A stretch of DNA of 64,000 bases from APNM01 sp040361335 (GTDB lineage Bacteria; Pseudomonadota; Gammaproteobacteria; Nevskiales; Salinisphaeraceae), in NCBI RefSeq assembly GCF_040361335.1, contig NZ_APNM01000007.1:1-64000 (forward strand), read 5' to 3'. Below the pieces are notes generated by a model. It worked only from the letters and a program-made list of their open reading frames with translations. It was not told the origin of the DNA and did not search any database. A program made the position numbers and the translations under genes. Within the stretch, counting starts at the first letter, position 1. Every line of letters starts with the position of its first letter. Of the stretch, positions 28,306 to 36,188 are shown piece by piece.

Positions 28306-28314
28306 GGTTGAATC

Positions 28315-29313
28315 ATGAGTGATTTGCAGCGCCTGGAAGAGACCGCCCTGGCGGAGATCGAGGCCGCGGACGACCTGCGTGCCCTGGACGACCTGCGTGT
28401 GCGCTACCTCGGCAAGAAGGGCGAGATCACCGGCCGTCTGAAGACGCTGGGCGACATGGCGCCCGACGAGCGGCGCGAGGCCGGGGCCACGATCAACGCG
28501 GTCAAGACCCGCGTGGCCGAGGCCGTGGCCGCCCGCAAGGCGGCGCTGGAAGAGGCCGAGCTGGACGCGCGCCTGGCCGGCGAGGCGGTGGACGTGACCC
28601 TGCCGGGCCGCGGCGAGCGCCCCGGCGCGCTGCATCCGCTGACCCGCACCCGGCGGCGCATCGAGGCCCTGTGGCGCCAGATCGGCTTCGAGATCGCCGA
28701 GGGCCCGGAGATCGAGGACGACTACCACAACTTCGAGGCCCTGAACGTGCCGCCCGAGCATCCCGCCCGGGCGATGCAGGACACCTTCTACGTGGACGAC
28801 GAGCGCCTGCTGCTGCGTACCCACACCTCGCCGGTCCAGATCCGGGTGATGGAAGGGCAGGCGCCCCCCATCCGGATCATCGCGCCCGGCCGGGTATACC
28901 GCTGCGACTCCGACCGGACCCACAGCCCCATGTTCCACCAGGTGGAGGGGCTGTACGTGGCCGAGGACGTGAGCTTCGCCGACCTGCGGACCGATCTCCA
29001 GGACTTCCTGGAAGCGTTCTTCGAGACCCGCCTGCGGCTGCGGTTCCGGCCGTCCTACTTCCCGTTCACCGAGCCCTCGGCCGAGGTCGACATCGACGGC
29101 CGCGACCTGGGCACCGGCAGCGATTGGATGGAGGTGCTGGGCTGCGGCATGGTCCACCCCAACGTGCTCGCCGCCGTGGGCATCGACGCCGAGCGCTACA
29201 CCGGCTACGCCTTCGGCATGGGCGTCGAGCGCCTGGCGATGCTCCGCTACGGCGTCGACGACCTGCGCCTGTTCTACGACAACGACCTGCGGTTTTTACG
29301 GCAGTTCGCTTGA
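28315..29313 (+). CDS. pheS: Phenylalanine--tRNA ligase alpha subunit
   Basis: 332-aa catalytic subunit of the alpha2-beta2 synthetase. It has an N-terminal coiled-coil for tRNA contact (about residues 1-90), then class II motifs FEIAEGPEIEDDYHNFEALN, TSPVQIRVME, GRVYRCDSDRTHSPMFHQVEGL and GFGMGVERLAMLRYG-type motif 3 (AFGMGVERLAMLRYG). Both sides of the gene carry the same class of dispersed repeat. The segment before the ATG derives from repeat copy 2 and has no recognisable Shine-Dalgarno sequence. Confidence 0.97.
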   Translation: MSDLQRLEETALAEIEAADDLRALDDLRVRYLGKKGEITGRLKTLGDMAPDERREAGATINAVKTRVAEAVAARKAALEEAELDARLAGEAVDVTLPGRGERPGALHPLTRTRRRIEALWRQIGFEIAEGPEIEDDYHNFEALNVPPEHPARAMQDTFYVDDERLLLRTHTSPVQIRVMEGQAPPIRIIAPGRVYRCDSDRTHSPMFHQVEGLYVAEDVSFADLRTDLQDFLEAFFETRLRLRFRPSYFPFTEPSAEVDIDGRDLGTGSDWMEVLGCGMVHPNVLAAVGIDAERYTGYAFGMGVERLAMLRYGVDDLRLFYDNDLRFLRQFA

Positions 29314-29320
29314 GAAGATG

Positions 29321-29517
29321 AACCACAGAGGCACAGAGATACACAGAGGAAAGCTGCCATTACGTCATCCCGGACGCGCGCAGGCGCGATCCGGGATCCA
29401 GGGAAACGTTCGGCGTGGTCGCTGGCTCCACTGGACCCCGGATAGCCGCTGTGCGGCTTCCGGGGCGACAGCCTTTGTTCTTTCTCTGTGCCTCTGTGCC
29501 TCTGTGCCTCTGTGGTT
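29321..29517. repeat. ACCACAGAG terminal-inverted-repeat element, copy 3, with nested palindromes
   Basis: Starts AACCACAGAGGCACAGAG 8 bp after the pheS stop codon and ends with three tandem CCTCTGTG units before GGTT. The interior hairpin pair (GTCATCCCGGACGCGCGC / GCGCGATCCGGGATCCA and CCCCGGATAGCCGC / GCGGCTTCCGGGGCGACA) closely matches copy 2. It separates pheS from pheT. Confidence 0.9.
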
Positions 29518-29542
29518 GGGTTTTCTTAACGGAAAATAGACG

Positions 29543-31933
29543 ATGCGGTTCAGTGAAAAGTGGCTGCGCGAGTGGGTCGACCCGCCGGTCGGCACGGACG
29601 AGTTGTGCGATCAGCTCACCATGGCCGGGCTGGAGGTGGACGCCGTCGAGCCGGCCGGTCCGGCCCTGGATCGCGTCGTGGTCGGCCGCATCCGCGAGGT
29701 CGCGCCGCACCCGGCCGCCGATCGCCTGGTCATATGCCGGGTGGACACCGGCGAGGACGCGCCCCGGCGCATCGTCTGCGGCGCCCCCAATGCCGCCGTC
29801 GACCTGGTCGCCCCCGTGGCGCTGCCGGGCGCGGTCCTGCCGGGCGGCACCGAGATCGCCGAGGGCGAGATCCGTGGCGAGGCGTCGCAGGGCATGCTCT
29901 GCGGCGCGTCCGAGCTGGGCCTGGGCGACGACGACAGCGGCCTGATGACGCTCGACCCGGACGCCGCGCCGGGTACGCCGCTGGTACGTCACCTGGGACT
30001 GGACGACAGCATCGTCGAGATCGATCTGACTCCCAACCGCGGCGATTGCCTCAGCGTGCGCGGCATCGCCCGCGAGGTGGGCGTGCGCAACCGCCGGGAC
30101 GTCGCCGCCGCAGCCAGCGACGCGGTGCAGGCCGACATCGAGGACCGGCCCGAGGTCCGCATCGAGGCGGAGAAGGCCTGTCCGGTCTACGCCGGCCGCA
30201 TCATCGTCGATGTCGACCCCGCCGCGCGCACGCCCGACTGGATGCGGGAGCGGCTGCGCCGCGGCGGTATCCGGCCGATCTCGCCGGTGGTCGACGTTAC
30301 CAACTACGTGATGCTCGAACTCGGTCAGCCCATGCATGCTTTCGACCGGTCGCGCCTGCGGGGTGCCATCCGGGTCCGCGAGGCCGAGGCGGGCGAGCGC
30401 ATCGAGCTGCTGGACGGCCAGGAGGTGACCCTGGAGGCCGGCACCCTGGTGATCGCCGACGACAGCGGTCCGGTCGCCATCGCCGGCGTCATGGGCGGCG
30501 CGGCCACCGCCGTGGACGAGGCGACGCGCGAGATCGTGCTCGAGTCCGCCTGTTTCTCGCCGCTGGCCGTGGCCGGGCAGGGGCGCCGCTACAAGATCCA
30601 CACCGACTCGCTGCATCGCTTCGAGCGCGGCGTCGACCCGCACGGCCAGGTCGCCGCGATCGAGCGCGCCACGGCCCTGATCCGGACGATCGCCGGCGGC
30701 CGCGTCGGGCACGTCACCGTGACCCACGGCTACCCGCTGTGGGAAGACCGCGAAATCCGGCTTCGCCACGAGCATGTCGAGCGTCTGCTCGGATGCCATA
30801 TTCCCGGCGAGGAGATCTCCGAGATCCTGGTGCGCCTGGACATGAAGGTGGTTTCCGAGGATGTCGGAAGCTGGCTGATACACCCGCCCAGTCACCGGTT
30901 CGATCTGGCGCTGGAGGCCGATCTGGTCGAAGAGGTCGCGCGGGTCCACGGTTACGAGCGTCTGCCGAGCCGCCCGCGGCGGATCGCCGCCAACCTGCGG
31001 CCGATCCCGGAAGCGCGCCGGCCCCACGACGCACTCCAGGAAATCCTGCGCCAGCGCGGCTATGACGAGGCCATCACCTACAGCTTCGTCGAGCCTGAAT
31101 TACAGGCGGCGCTCGATCCCGAGGCCGCCAAGGTGGCGATCGACCTGGACAATCCCATCGCCGCCCAGTACGCCCAGATGCGCACCACGCTCTGGAGCGG
31201 CCTGTTGCCGGCCTGGCGCCACAACCTGCGGCGCCAGCAGCCGCGCGTACGCCTGTTCGAGTTGGGCCTGCGCTTCGCGCGCGACGCCGACGCCGAGCTC
31301 GGCATCCGGCAGACGCCGACCCTGGCCGGCCTCGCGGCGGGCCCCGCCGCGGACGAGCATTGGGACGCCGACCGCCGGGCGCTGGACTTCTTCGACGTCA
31401 AGGGTGATGTCGAGGCCCTGCTGGCGAATGTCGACGGCGACGTGACGTTCGAGGCCGCCCGGCACCCCGCCCTGCATCCGGGCCGGGCCGCCCGGATCGC
31501 GGTGGCCGGGCGCCCTTGCGGCTGGCTGGGACAACTGCATCCGAAATTCCAAAAGATATTGGACGTCAAGGCATTGCCTTACGTATTTGAATTGGATTCC
31601 GAAGTTCTGGAGGCGGTGCCCGTGCCCCGTTTCGAGGCCCTGTCCGAGTACCCGTCGGTGCGGCGCGACCTGGCGCTGCTCGTGCCCGAGGGCGTACCCG
31701 CCGGTGACCTGGTCGCCACGGCCCTGACCGCCGACGTGCCGCACCTGCAATCCGCGCACGTGTTCGATGTGTTCCGGGGCGGTGACCTTGAGACGGGTTT
31801 CAAGAGTGTCGCTTTAGGCTTGATTTTCCAGGATAAAACGAGCACGCTAACCGATCAGGGAGTGGATTCGGACGTGACGCGTCTGACGGCGGCCTTACAG
31901 GACCGCTGTGGCGCCCGTGTCAGGGGGCAATAA
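29543..31933 (+). CDS. pheT: Phenylalanine--tRNA ligase beta subunit
   Basis: 796-aa beta subunit. The order of domains is an N-terminal OB-fold tRNA-binding domain (about residues 40-150, VVVGRIREVAPHPAADRLVICRV in pieces), the B3/B4 editing core (EIDLTPNRGDCLSVRGIAREVG; PISPVVDVTNYVMLELGQPMHAFD), B5 (RFDLALEADLVEEVARVHGYERLP), a pseudo-catalytic class II module, and the C-terminal ferredoxin-fold anticodon-binding domain (FEALSEYPSVRRDLALLVPEGV). Family-normal length. ihfA follows after 3 nt. Confidence 0.97.
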   Translation: MRFSEKWLREWVDPPVGTDELCDQLTMAGLEVDAVEPAGPALDRVVVGRIREVAPHPAADRLVICRVDTGEDAPRRIVCGAPNAAVDLVAPVALPGAVLPGGTEIAEGEIRGEASQGMLCGASELGLGDDDSGLMTLDPDAAPGTPLVRHLGLDDSIVEIDLTPNRGDCLSVRGIAREVGVRNRRDVAAAASDAVQADIEDRPEVRIEAEKACPVYAGRIIVDVDPAARTPDWMRERLRRGGIRPISPVVDVTNYVMLELGQPMHAFDRSRLRGAIRVREAEAGERIELLDGQEVTLEAGTLVIADDSGPVAIAGVMGGAATAVDEATREIVLESACFSPLAVAGQGRRYKIHTDSLHRFERGVDPHGQVAAIERATALIRTIAGGRVGHVTVTHGYPLWEDREIRLRHEHVERLLGCHIPGEEISEILVRLDMKVVSEDVGSWLIHPPSHRFDLALEADLVEEVARVHGYERLPSRPRRIAANLRPIPEARRPHDALQEILRQRGYDEAITYSFVEPELQAALDPEAAKVAIDLDNPIAAQYAQMRTTLWSGLLPAWRHNLRRQQPRVRLFELGLRFARDADAELGIRQTPTLAGLAAGPAADEHWDADRRALDFFDVKGDVEALLANVDGDVTFEAARHPALHPGRAARIAVAGRPCGWLGQLHPKFQKILDVKALPYVFELDSEVLEAVPVPRFEALSEYPSVRRDLALLVPEGVPAGDLVATALTADVPHLQSAHVFDVFRGGDLETGFKSVALGLIFQDKTSTLTDQGVDSDVTRLTAALQDRCGARVRGQ

Positions 31934-31936
31934 GAA

Positions 31937-32236
31937 GTGGCACTCACCAAGGCTGATCTGGCCGAAACGCTGTTCGAGCAATTGGGGCTGAACAAGCGCG
32001 AAGCCAAGGAATTCGTCGACTCGTTCTTCGAGGAAATCCGGTCCACGCTGGAGTCGGGCGATTACGTCAAACTCTCCGGCTTCGGCAACTTCGAGTTGCG
32101 CGACAAGAACCAGCGACCCGGACGCAATCCCAAGACGGGCGAGGAGATTCCGATCTCGGCCCGGCGCGTGGTGACCTTCCGTCCGGGCCAGAAGCTCCGT
32201 ACGCGCGTGGAATCGAGCGTTGACTCAGACCGCTAA
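31937..32236 (+). CDS. ihfA: Integration host factor subunit alpha
   Basis: 99-aa DNA-bending protein that dimerises with IHF-beta. MALTKADLAETLFEQLGLNKREAKEFV, KLSGFGNFELRDKNQRPGRNPKTGEEIPI (beta-arm with the intercalating proline, here in two parts) and RRVVTFRPGQKLRTRVE are the family sequence. Start GTG 31937. pheT-ihfA linkage is standard in gammaproteobacteria. Confidence 0.97.
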   Translation: MALTKADLAETLFEQLGLNKREAKEFVDSFFEEIRSTLESGDYVKLSGFGNFELRDKNQRPGRNPKTGEEIPISARRVVTFRPGQKLRTRVESSVDSDR

Positions 32237-32582
32237 ACAACTCGAACTCCCGCCGATACCGGACAAACGATATTTCACCATCGGCGAGGTCAGCGAGCTG
32301 TGTTCGGTCAAGCCGCACGTGCTGCGGTACTGGGAGCAGGAATTCCCCCAACTCAAGCCCGTGAAGCGCCGCGGCAACCGGCGCTACTACAAGCAGCAGG
32401 ACATCATGCTGGTGCGCGATATCCGCGAGCTGTTGTACGAGCAGGGCTTCACCATCAGCGGCGCCCGCGGCCAGCTCAAGGAAAAGGGCAAGGCCATGTC
32501 CGTGGTGCCGCCCGGCAGCGCCAGCGATTCCCTCAAGAAAATCCGCCGCGAACTGGAAGCCATCATCGAGCTGCTCAATTAA
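32220..32582 (+). CDS. MerR-family transcriptional regulator
   Basis: 120-aa protein with an N-terminal winged helix-turn-helix (YFTIGEVSELCSVKPHVLRYWEQEF, then LKPVKRRGNRRYYKQQDIMLV) and a short coiled C-terminus. It is the conserved gene that follows ihfA in many gammaproteobacteria; its target is unknown. It starts at TTG 32220 inside ihfA (17-nt overlap), the only start that keeps the DNA-binding domain whole. Its stop codon TAA forms part of the left arm of a palindromic repeat. Confidence 0.9.
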   Translation: MTQTAKQLELPPIPDKRYFTIGEVSELCSVKPHVLRYWEQEFPQLKPVKRRGNRRYYKQQDIMLVRDIRELLYEQGFTISGARGQLKEKGKAMSVVPPGSASDSLKKIRRELEAIIELLN

Positions 32583-32633
32583 GGGGACGGTATACTTAAT
32601 TCCTGAATAATTAAGTATACCGTCCCCTTAATT
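32577..32633. repeat. Palindromic element GGGGACGGTATACTTAATT, copy 1
   Basis: A perfect 25-bp inverted repeat (32577-32601 and 32609-32633) with a 7-nt loop. Copies 2 and 3 are at 33613-33667 and 35822-35878 with different loops. This copy lies exactly between convergent merR and arfB, and its left arm includes the merR stop codon. In other genomes, hairpins of this kind are often moved by REP-associated tyrosine transposases, none of which is in this window. Confidence 0.95.
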
Positions 32634-32640
32634 CTCTCTG

Positions 32641-33057
32641 TCACTCTGTCGGCGGCTTGCGCAGCTTCTTGGTCCGGCCGCGTGATTTCTTGGACTCCAG
32701 ACGCCGGCGCTTGGCGGCGCGCGACGGGCGCGTGGGCTTGCGGCGTTTGGGCGGTCGGGCGGCGCGGGCGATCCAGCGCGCCAGGCGTGCGCGGGCATCC
32801 TCCCGGTTGCGCTCCAGGCTGCGGTAGCGGCGGGCGTCGATCACCAGCTCGCCGTGGCGGTTGATGCGCGGCGCCGCCAGCGTGAGCAGCCGCTCCCGCA
32901 CGTCCGGCGGCAGGCTGGGGCTGCGGCGCACGTCGAAGCGCAGTTGCACCGCGGTGGCGACCTTGTTGACGTTCTGCCCGCCCGGGCCCGACGAGCGCAC
33001 GAAACGCTCCGTCAGCTCGGTCTCGGGAATCCGGATGTTGGGTGTCGCCTCGACCAT
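32641..33057 (-). CDS. arfB: Ribosome-rescue hydrolase ArfB (YaeJ)
   Basis: 138-aa class I release-factor-like protein that hydrolyses peptidyl-tRNA on stalled ribosomes independently of a stop codon. The catalytic GGQ is at residues 26-28 (SSGPGGQNVNKVATA). The C-terminal tail is very basic (RPPKRRKPTRPSRAAKRRRLESKK, read in two parts) and fits the mRNA entry channel, which distinguishes ArfB from PrfH or RF domains. It converges on merR. Confidence 0.93.
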   Translation of the reverse strand: MVEATPNIRIPETELTERFVRSSGPGGQNVNKVATAVQLRFDVRRSPSLPPDVRERLLTLAAPRINRHGELVIDARRYRSLERNREDARARLARWIARAARPPKRRKPTRPSRAAKRRRLESKKSRGRTKKLRKPPTE

Positions 33058-33101
33058 GGTCCGTATAATGTCGGCCGTATTCCCAGCAGGTTCAAACCGC
33101 G

Positions 33102-33608
33102 ATGACGCGTTTCGCCAGCAGATCCGGAGTCCTGTCCCTGGCCGCGTTCGCCGCGGCGGCCCTCGCCGTCGGATGCGCCGGCTTCGGTCAGGACGAGCGG
33201 TCGGATCGTCCGGACGTCGATATCCTGCAGCGCAGCGCCTACTGCCACACCCCGGGCGAGGAGGCGGCCGCGCACTATTTCCCCGACCCGCCGTCCTTCC
33301 GGCGCTGGATCGACTCGCGCGAGATCAGCGAGTTCCGGGCCGGCGCGGCGTCCCTGGGCGGGGTGATCGTGGTCGAGATGGGCGAGCGGCCGACGGCCGG
33401 ATACCGGCTGGAAGTGCGCGAAGGCATGAGCCGTATCGAGGAGGGCACCCTCATCCTCGCGCTGGACTGGCTGCCGCCTGCGCCCGATGCCATGGTGGCC
33501 CAGGTCGTGACCGCGCCCTGCATCGTGGTCGGCGCTCCCGACGGCGACTACGGGCGCATCGAGGTGCGCGACAACACTCTCGACCTGCGCGCCATCACCG
33601 AACGCTAA
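33102..33608 (+). CDS. PrcB-like C-terminal-domain lipoprotein
   Basis: 168-aa exported protein with a lipobox-like LAVGCAG (Cys25). The C-terminal half resembles the PrcB_C domain: GGVIVVEMGERPTAGYRLEV, in which GERPTxGY is the signature, then LDWLPPAPDAMVAQVVTAPCIVV. Such domains occur in treponemal protease-complex subunit PrcB and in many small bacterial lipoproteins of unknown role. It overlaps nothing and is divergent from arfB. Function not assigned. Confidence 0.75.
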   Translation: MTRFASRSGVLSLAAFAAAALAVGCAGFGQDERSDRPDVDILQRSAYCHTPGEEAAAHYFPDPPSFRRWIDSREISEFRAGAASLGGVIVVEMGERPTAGYRLEVREGMSRIEEGTLILALDWLPPAPDAMVAQVVTAPCIVVGAPDGDYGRIEVRDNTLDLRAITER

Positions 33609-33612
33609 CCTA

Positions 33613-33667
33613 AATTAAGGGGACGGTATACTCAATTCTGAGGAATTAAGTATACCGTCCCCTTAAT
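33613..33667. repeat. Palindromic element GGGGACGGTATACTTAATT, copy 2
   Basis: Arms 33613-33637 and 33644-33667 pair with one mismatch around a 6-nt loop. It fills the whole gap between the convergent lipoprotein and acpH genes; the acpH stop codon (33663-33665 on the minus strand) lies within its right arm. Confidence 0.95.
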
Positions 33668-34241
33668 CTTGATTAGCCTCTTGCAGGCTGAAGGCCACCA
33701 GGTCCGGCAGGAAGCGCCGGAATACGAGGTCCAGCTCGGCGTCCCGGGCCACGAGCAGGGGCAGGGCCTCGCGCAGCGGACTGGGCCGCGCGAGGCGGGC
33801 ATGCACCCGGTACAGGCCCTGTTCCACGCCGCGCGGCCGGGCATAGGCGCAGAGCGCGTCCGGCAGGCCCGCCAGCCGGGTGCCGGCGAAGGGCGCCGCC
33901 GCCGGCCACTCCCGCCGCATGCGCGTCGTCGCGCGTTGCACGAAGCGGTCCACGGGCTCGTCGTGGAAATCGCGCCAATGACGGATCAGCAGGTGGTCGA
34001 AGTAAACATCCAGCAGGATGCCGGCGTAGCGCCGGTAGGGCGGCGGGAACCAGTCGCGGGCCTCGGCCAGCAGCGGGTGGCTGTCGGCGTAACTGTCCAC
34101 CCGGCGGTGCAGGCGGATGCCGGTCTCGATCGCCGGATCGAAGCGGCCGCCAAGGCGCCCGCGCACGAAATCGCCGAGGAAGTTGCCGGCGAAGGATGTG
34201 CCCGTGCGTTCGGCCAGGTAAAGATGTGCCAGATGGTTCAT
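33663..34241 (-). CDS. acpH: Acyl carrier protein phosphodiesterase
   Basis: 192-aa hydrolase that removes 4'-phosphopantetheine from holo-ACP, giving apo-ACP. It matches E. coli AcpH in length and motifs: MNHLAHLYLA, GNFLGDFVRGR, GIRLHRRVDSYADSHP (metal-binding histidines/aspartates) and LLDVYFDHLLIRHW. Start ATG 34241; the frame runs further upstream without family character. The final codon and stop are built partly from a palindromic repeat. Confidence 0.92.
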   Translation of the reverse strand: MNHLAHLYLAERTGTSFAGNFLGDFVRGRLGGRFDPAIETGIRLHRRVDSYADSHPLLAEARDWFPPPYRRYAGILLDVYFDHLLIRHWRDFHDEPVDRFVQRATTRMRREWPAAAPFAGTRLAGLPDALCAYARPRGVEQGLYRVHARLARPSPLREALPLLVARDAELDLVFRRFLPDLVAFSLQEANQD

Positions 34242-34348
34242 GCCGAATCCGCCCGCGGGTGCAGGATATCCGCTCCCAGAGTAGCCCAAGGCCGCGGCAC
34301 TGTCCCGTCGACCGCGCGGCGATCGCCGCCTGAGGTAGACTCGCGCCC

Positions 34349-35326
34349 ATGTCGACCAAGACCCAACCCCTTCGCATCGACGGCCGCTTTCGTAATCCGC
34401 CCGGGGCGCCCCGCCCCGGAGGCGGCCGCGGCGGCTTCGCCGGCTTTCTGCTTCGTCGCGCCCTGGATCGCAGGCGGCCGGAGGTGCCGCCGGGACACGT
34501 GTTGCCCCGGCCCGCGGTGCGCGACGGCTTGCGCTTTCACGAGGCCGGCGACGCCGCCACCTGGCTCGGCCATAGCAGCTACCTGCTGCGCTGGGGCGGC
34601 CAGACCCTGCTGACCGACCCCTTCCTGACCAGCGTCGCGGCGCCGCGTCCGGCGACATCCCCGCGGCGCTTCGTGCCGCCGGCGCTGCGACCGCGGGAAT
34701 TGCCGCCCATCGACTGGCTGCTGTTGTCGCACAACCACTACGACCACTTCGACGCCGCCACGCTGGCGCGCCTGCCGGGCCGGGCGGAGATACGGGCCGT
34801 CGTCCCGCTCGGATTGGGGCCGGCGCTGCGCCGCCTGGGTTATCGCCAGATTCACGAGCTGGACTGGTGGCAGAGCGTGGCCACGGCCGGCATCACCGTC
34901 ACGGCGGTGCCCGCCATCCATTTCTCGCGGCGCGGGGCCTTCGACGGCAACCGCACCCTCTGGTGCGGCTTCGTGGTCGAGACCGCGGACGGGCGGAGGC
35001 TGTACTTCGCCGGCGACACCGCCTACCACCCCGTGTTCGCGGAGATCGGCGAGACCTTCGCCCCCGTGGACCTGGCCTTGCTTCCGATCGGCGCGTACGA
35101 GCCGCGCGCCGTCATGGCCGGCGCCCACGTCAATCCGGAAGAAGCGGCCGCGATCGCGAGGGACGTCGGCGCCCGCACCGCCGCGGCCATGCACTGGGGC
35201 ACGATCGTGCTCACCGACGAGCCGCCCTTCGAGCCACCTGGCCGTTTCCGGCGTGCCCTGGAGCAACAGGGCTATCGGCACGACGATATCTGGATTCCGG
35301 CGGTGGGGGAGACGCGGAAGCTGTGA
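34349..35326 (+). CDS. MBL-fold metallo-hydrolase (NAPE-PLD / UlaG-like)
   Basis: 325-aa metallo-beta-lactamase-fold hydrolase. Metal ligands are visible in LLSHNHYDHFD (HxHxDH, about residues 128-133), VPAIHFSRRGAFDGNRTLW, FAGDTAYHPVF and, near the C-terminus, AAMHWGT. The WLGHSSYLLRWGGQTLLTDPFL start of the domain is typical of the N-acylphosphatidylethanolamine phospholipase D-like subgroup. A phospholipase or phosphodiesterase activity is likely; the substrate is not predictable. Divergent from acpH. Confidence 0.85.
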   Translation: MSTKTQPLRIDGRFRNPPGAPRPGGGRGGFAGFLLRRALDRRRPEVPPGHVLPRPAVRDGLRFHEAGDAATWLGHSSYLLRWGGQTLLTDPFLTSVAAPRPATSPRRFVPPALRPRELPPIDWLLLSHNHYDHFDAATLARLPGRAEIRAVVPLGLGPALRRLGYRQIHELDWWQSVATAGITVTAVPAIHFSRRGAFDGNRTLWCGFVVETADGRRLYFAGDTAYHPVFAEIGETFAPVDLALLPIGAYEPRAVMAGAHVNPEEAAAIARDVGARTAAAMHWGTIVLTDEPPFEPPGRFRRALEQQGYRHDDIWIPAVGETRKL

Positions 35327-35411
35327 ATGATCCGCGGACTTGTCGGCCGTGGACATAGGCCGGATCAGTGCACCGGCGTGTTTCAGGGTTCCGGGGGTAA
35401 GCCGGTCAGAC

Positions 35412-35442
35412 AATGAAAGAAGGCCCGCCGAAGCGGGCCTTC
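35412..35442 (-). terminator. Rho-independent terminator after the ComEA-like gene
   Basis: On the minus strand GAAGGCCCGC and GCGGGCCTTC form a 10-bp stem with a 4-nt loop, followed by TTTCATTG. It lies 21 bp past the stop codon at 35464. Confidence 0.8.
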
Positions 35443-35463
35443 CACGCTCGGATCGGACGCCGA

Positions 35464-35727
35464 TCACTCGGCGCCGCTCACCGTGACGTCGTCGCGGATG
35501 GATTCGAGCGTCTTCTCGCCGATGCCGTCGACCGCGGTCAGGTCATCGGCGCTGCCGAAGCCGCCGTTGGCGTCGCGGTACTCCACGATCGCCTGGGCCT
35601 TGGCCTCGCCGATACCGTCGAGGCTTTGCAGATCCTCGGCGCTGGCGGTGTTGACGTCGACTTCCGCCCAGGCCAGGGCGGCGAACGAGACGAGAATACC
35701 CCCCAAGAGGGTCTTGATGCCTTTCAT
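35464..35727 (-). CDS. ComEA-like helix-hairpin-helix protein
   Basis: 87-aa exported protein. A signal peptide (MKGIKTLLGGILVSFAALAWA) is followed by two helix-hairpin-helix motifs (VNTASAEDLQSLDGIGEAKAQAIVEYR, here described in part; and DDLTAVDGIGEKTLESIR). Such short periplasmic ComEA proteins bind DNA and serve transformation in several gammaproteobacteria. No other competence gene is in the window. GAGAG precedes the ATG. Confidence 0.88.
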   Translation of the reverse strand: MKGIKTLLGGILVSFAALAWAEVDVNTASAEDLQSLDGIGEAKAQAIVEYRDANGGFGSADDLTAVDGIGEKTLESIRDDVTVSGAE

Positions 35728-35755
35728 GCTTCTCTCCTTCTTCCGTGAAGCGAGT

Positions 35756-35782
35756 AAAAAAGCCGGTACGGAGACCGGCTTT
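35756..35782 (-). terminator. Terminator-like hairpin just upstream of the ComEA-like gene
   Basis: On the minus strand AAAGCCGGT pairs with ACCGGCTTT and runs into TTTTTT. It lies about 30 bp before the ComEA ATG and points towards it. No minus-strand gene lies immediately upstream, so it either blocks readthrough or acts as an attenuator in the comEA leader. Confidence 0.7.
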
Positions 35783-35821
35783 CCAAAGCTAGCCCAGCCA
35801 CCACCCGGATTTCAAGTCCGG

Positions 35822-35878
35822 AATTAAGGGGACGGTATACTTAATTTCGCATGAATTAAGTATACCGTCCCCTTAATT
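35822..35878. repeat. Palindromic element GGGGACGGTATACTTAATT, copy 3
   Basis: A perfect 25-bp inverted repeat (35822-35846 and 35854-35878) around the loop TCGCATG. It sits between the ComEA gene and the FitAB-type toxin-antitoxin pair. Confidence 0.95.
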
Positions 35879-35910
35879 TGGCAGAGTTGGATGTGTGGCA
35901 AACCAATGAG

Positions 35911-35936
35911 TGCTATCATTGATATCAATCATTGAT
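35911..35936 (+). promoter_or_regulatory. Probable FitAB operator-promoter
   Basis: A palindrome (ATTGATATCAAT, 35918-35929, flanked by ATC/CATTGAT) overlaps a -10-like TATCAT and lies 20-40 bp before the antitoxin start. FitA-type antitoxins bind such inverted repeats to repress their own operon. Confidence 0.55.
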
Positions 35937-35954
35937 AAGAGTGGATGAGTCGCG

Positions 35955-36188
35955 ATGGCCAATCTCATTGTGCGCAACTTGGATGATGCAGTCGTACGGG
36001 CGCTGAAGCGCAATGCTGCTCGACATAGCCGCAGCGCGGAGGCGGAGCACCGCGCGATTCTGGAAGAAGCTTTATTAAAACCCCGACGCCGTTCTCTAGC
36101 CGAGGCCCTGGCGGATATACCGAATGTGGGTCGAGATATGGATTTCGAACGTTCTCAGGATGAGGAAGCTGTGGATGTATTTGATTGA
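35955..36188 (+). CDS. FitA-like ribbon-helix-helix antitoxin
   Basis: 77-aa antitoxin. The N-terminus MANLIVRNLDDAVVRALKRN and SRSAEAEHRAILEEAL form the RHH DNA-binding fold of FitA/StbC proteins. The acidic tail (DMDFERSQDEEAVDVFD) would fill the toxin active site. It overlaps the PIN toxin by 14 nt. Base composition is slightly less GC-rich than the flanking housekeeping genes, which fits a mobile module. Confidence 0.9.
   Translation: MANLIVRNLDDAVVRALKRNAARHSRSAEAEHRAILEEALLKPRRRSLAEALADIPNVGRDMDFERSQDEEAVDVFD

Noticed and set aside
28104..28314. A pheM-like leader peptide and attenuator before pheS
   Set aside because: No short ORF with a run of phenylalanine codons. The only terminator (28066-28103) closes rplT, and the rest is a dispersed repeat.
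32577..35878. Insertion sequences between the palindromic repeats
   Set aside because: No transposase-like protein and no target duplications are visible. The intervening genes are ordinary single-copy genes.
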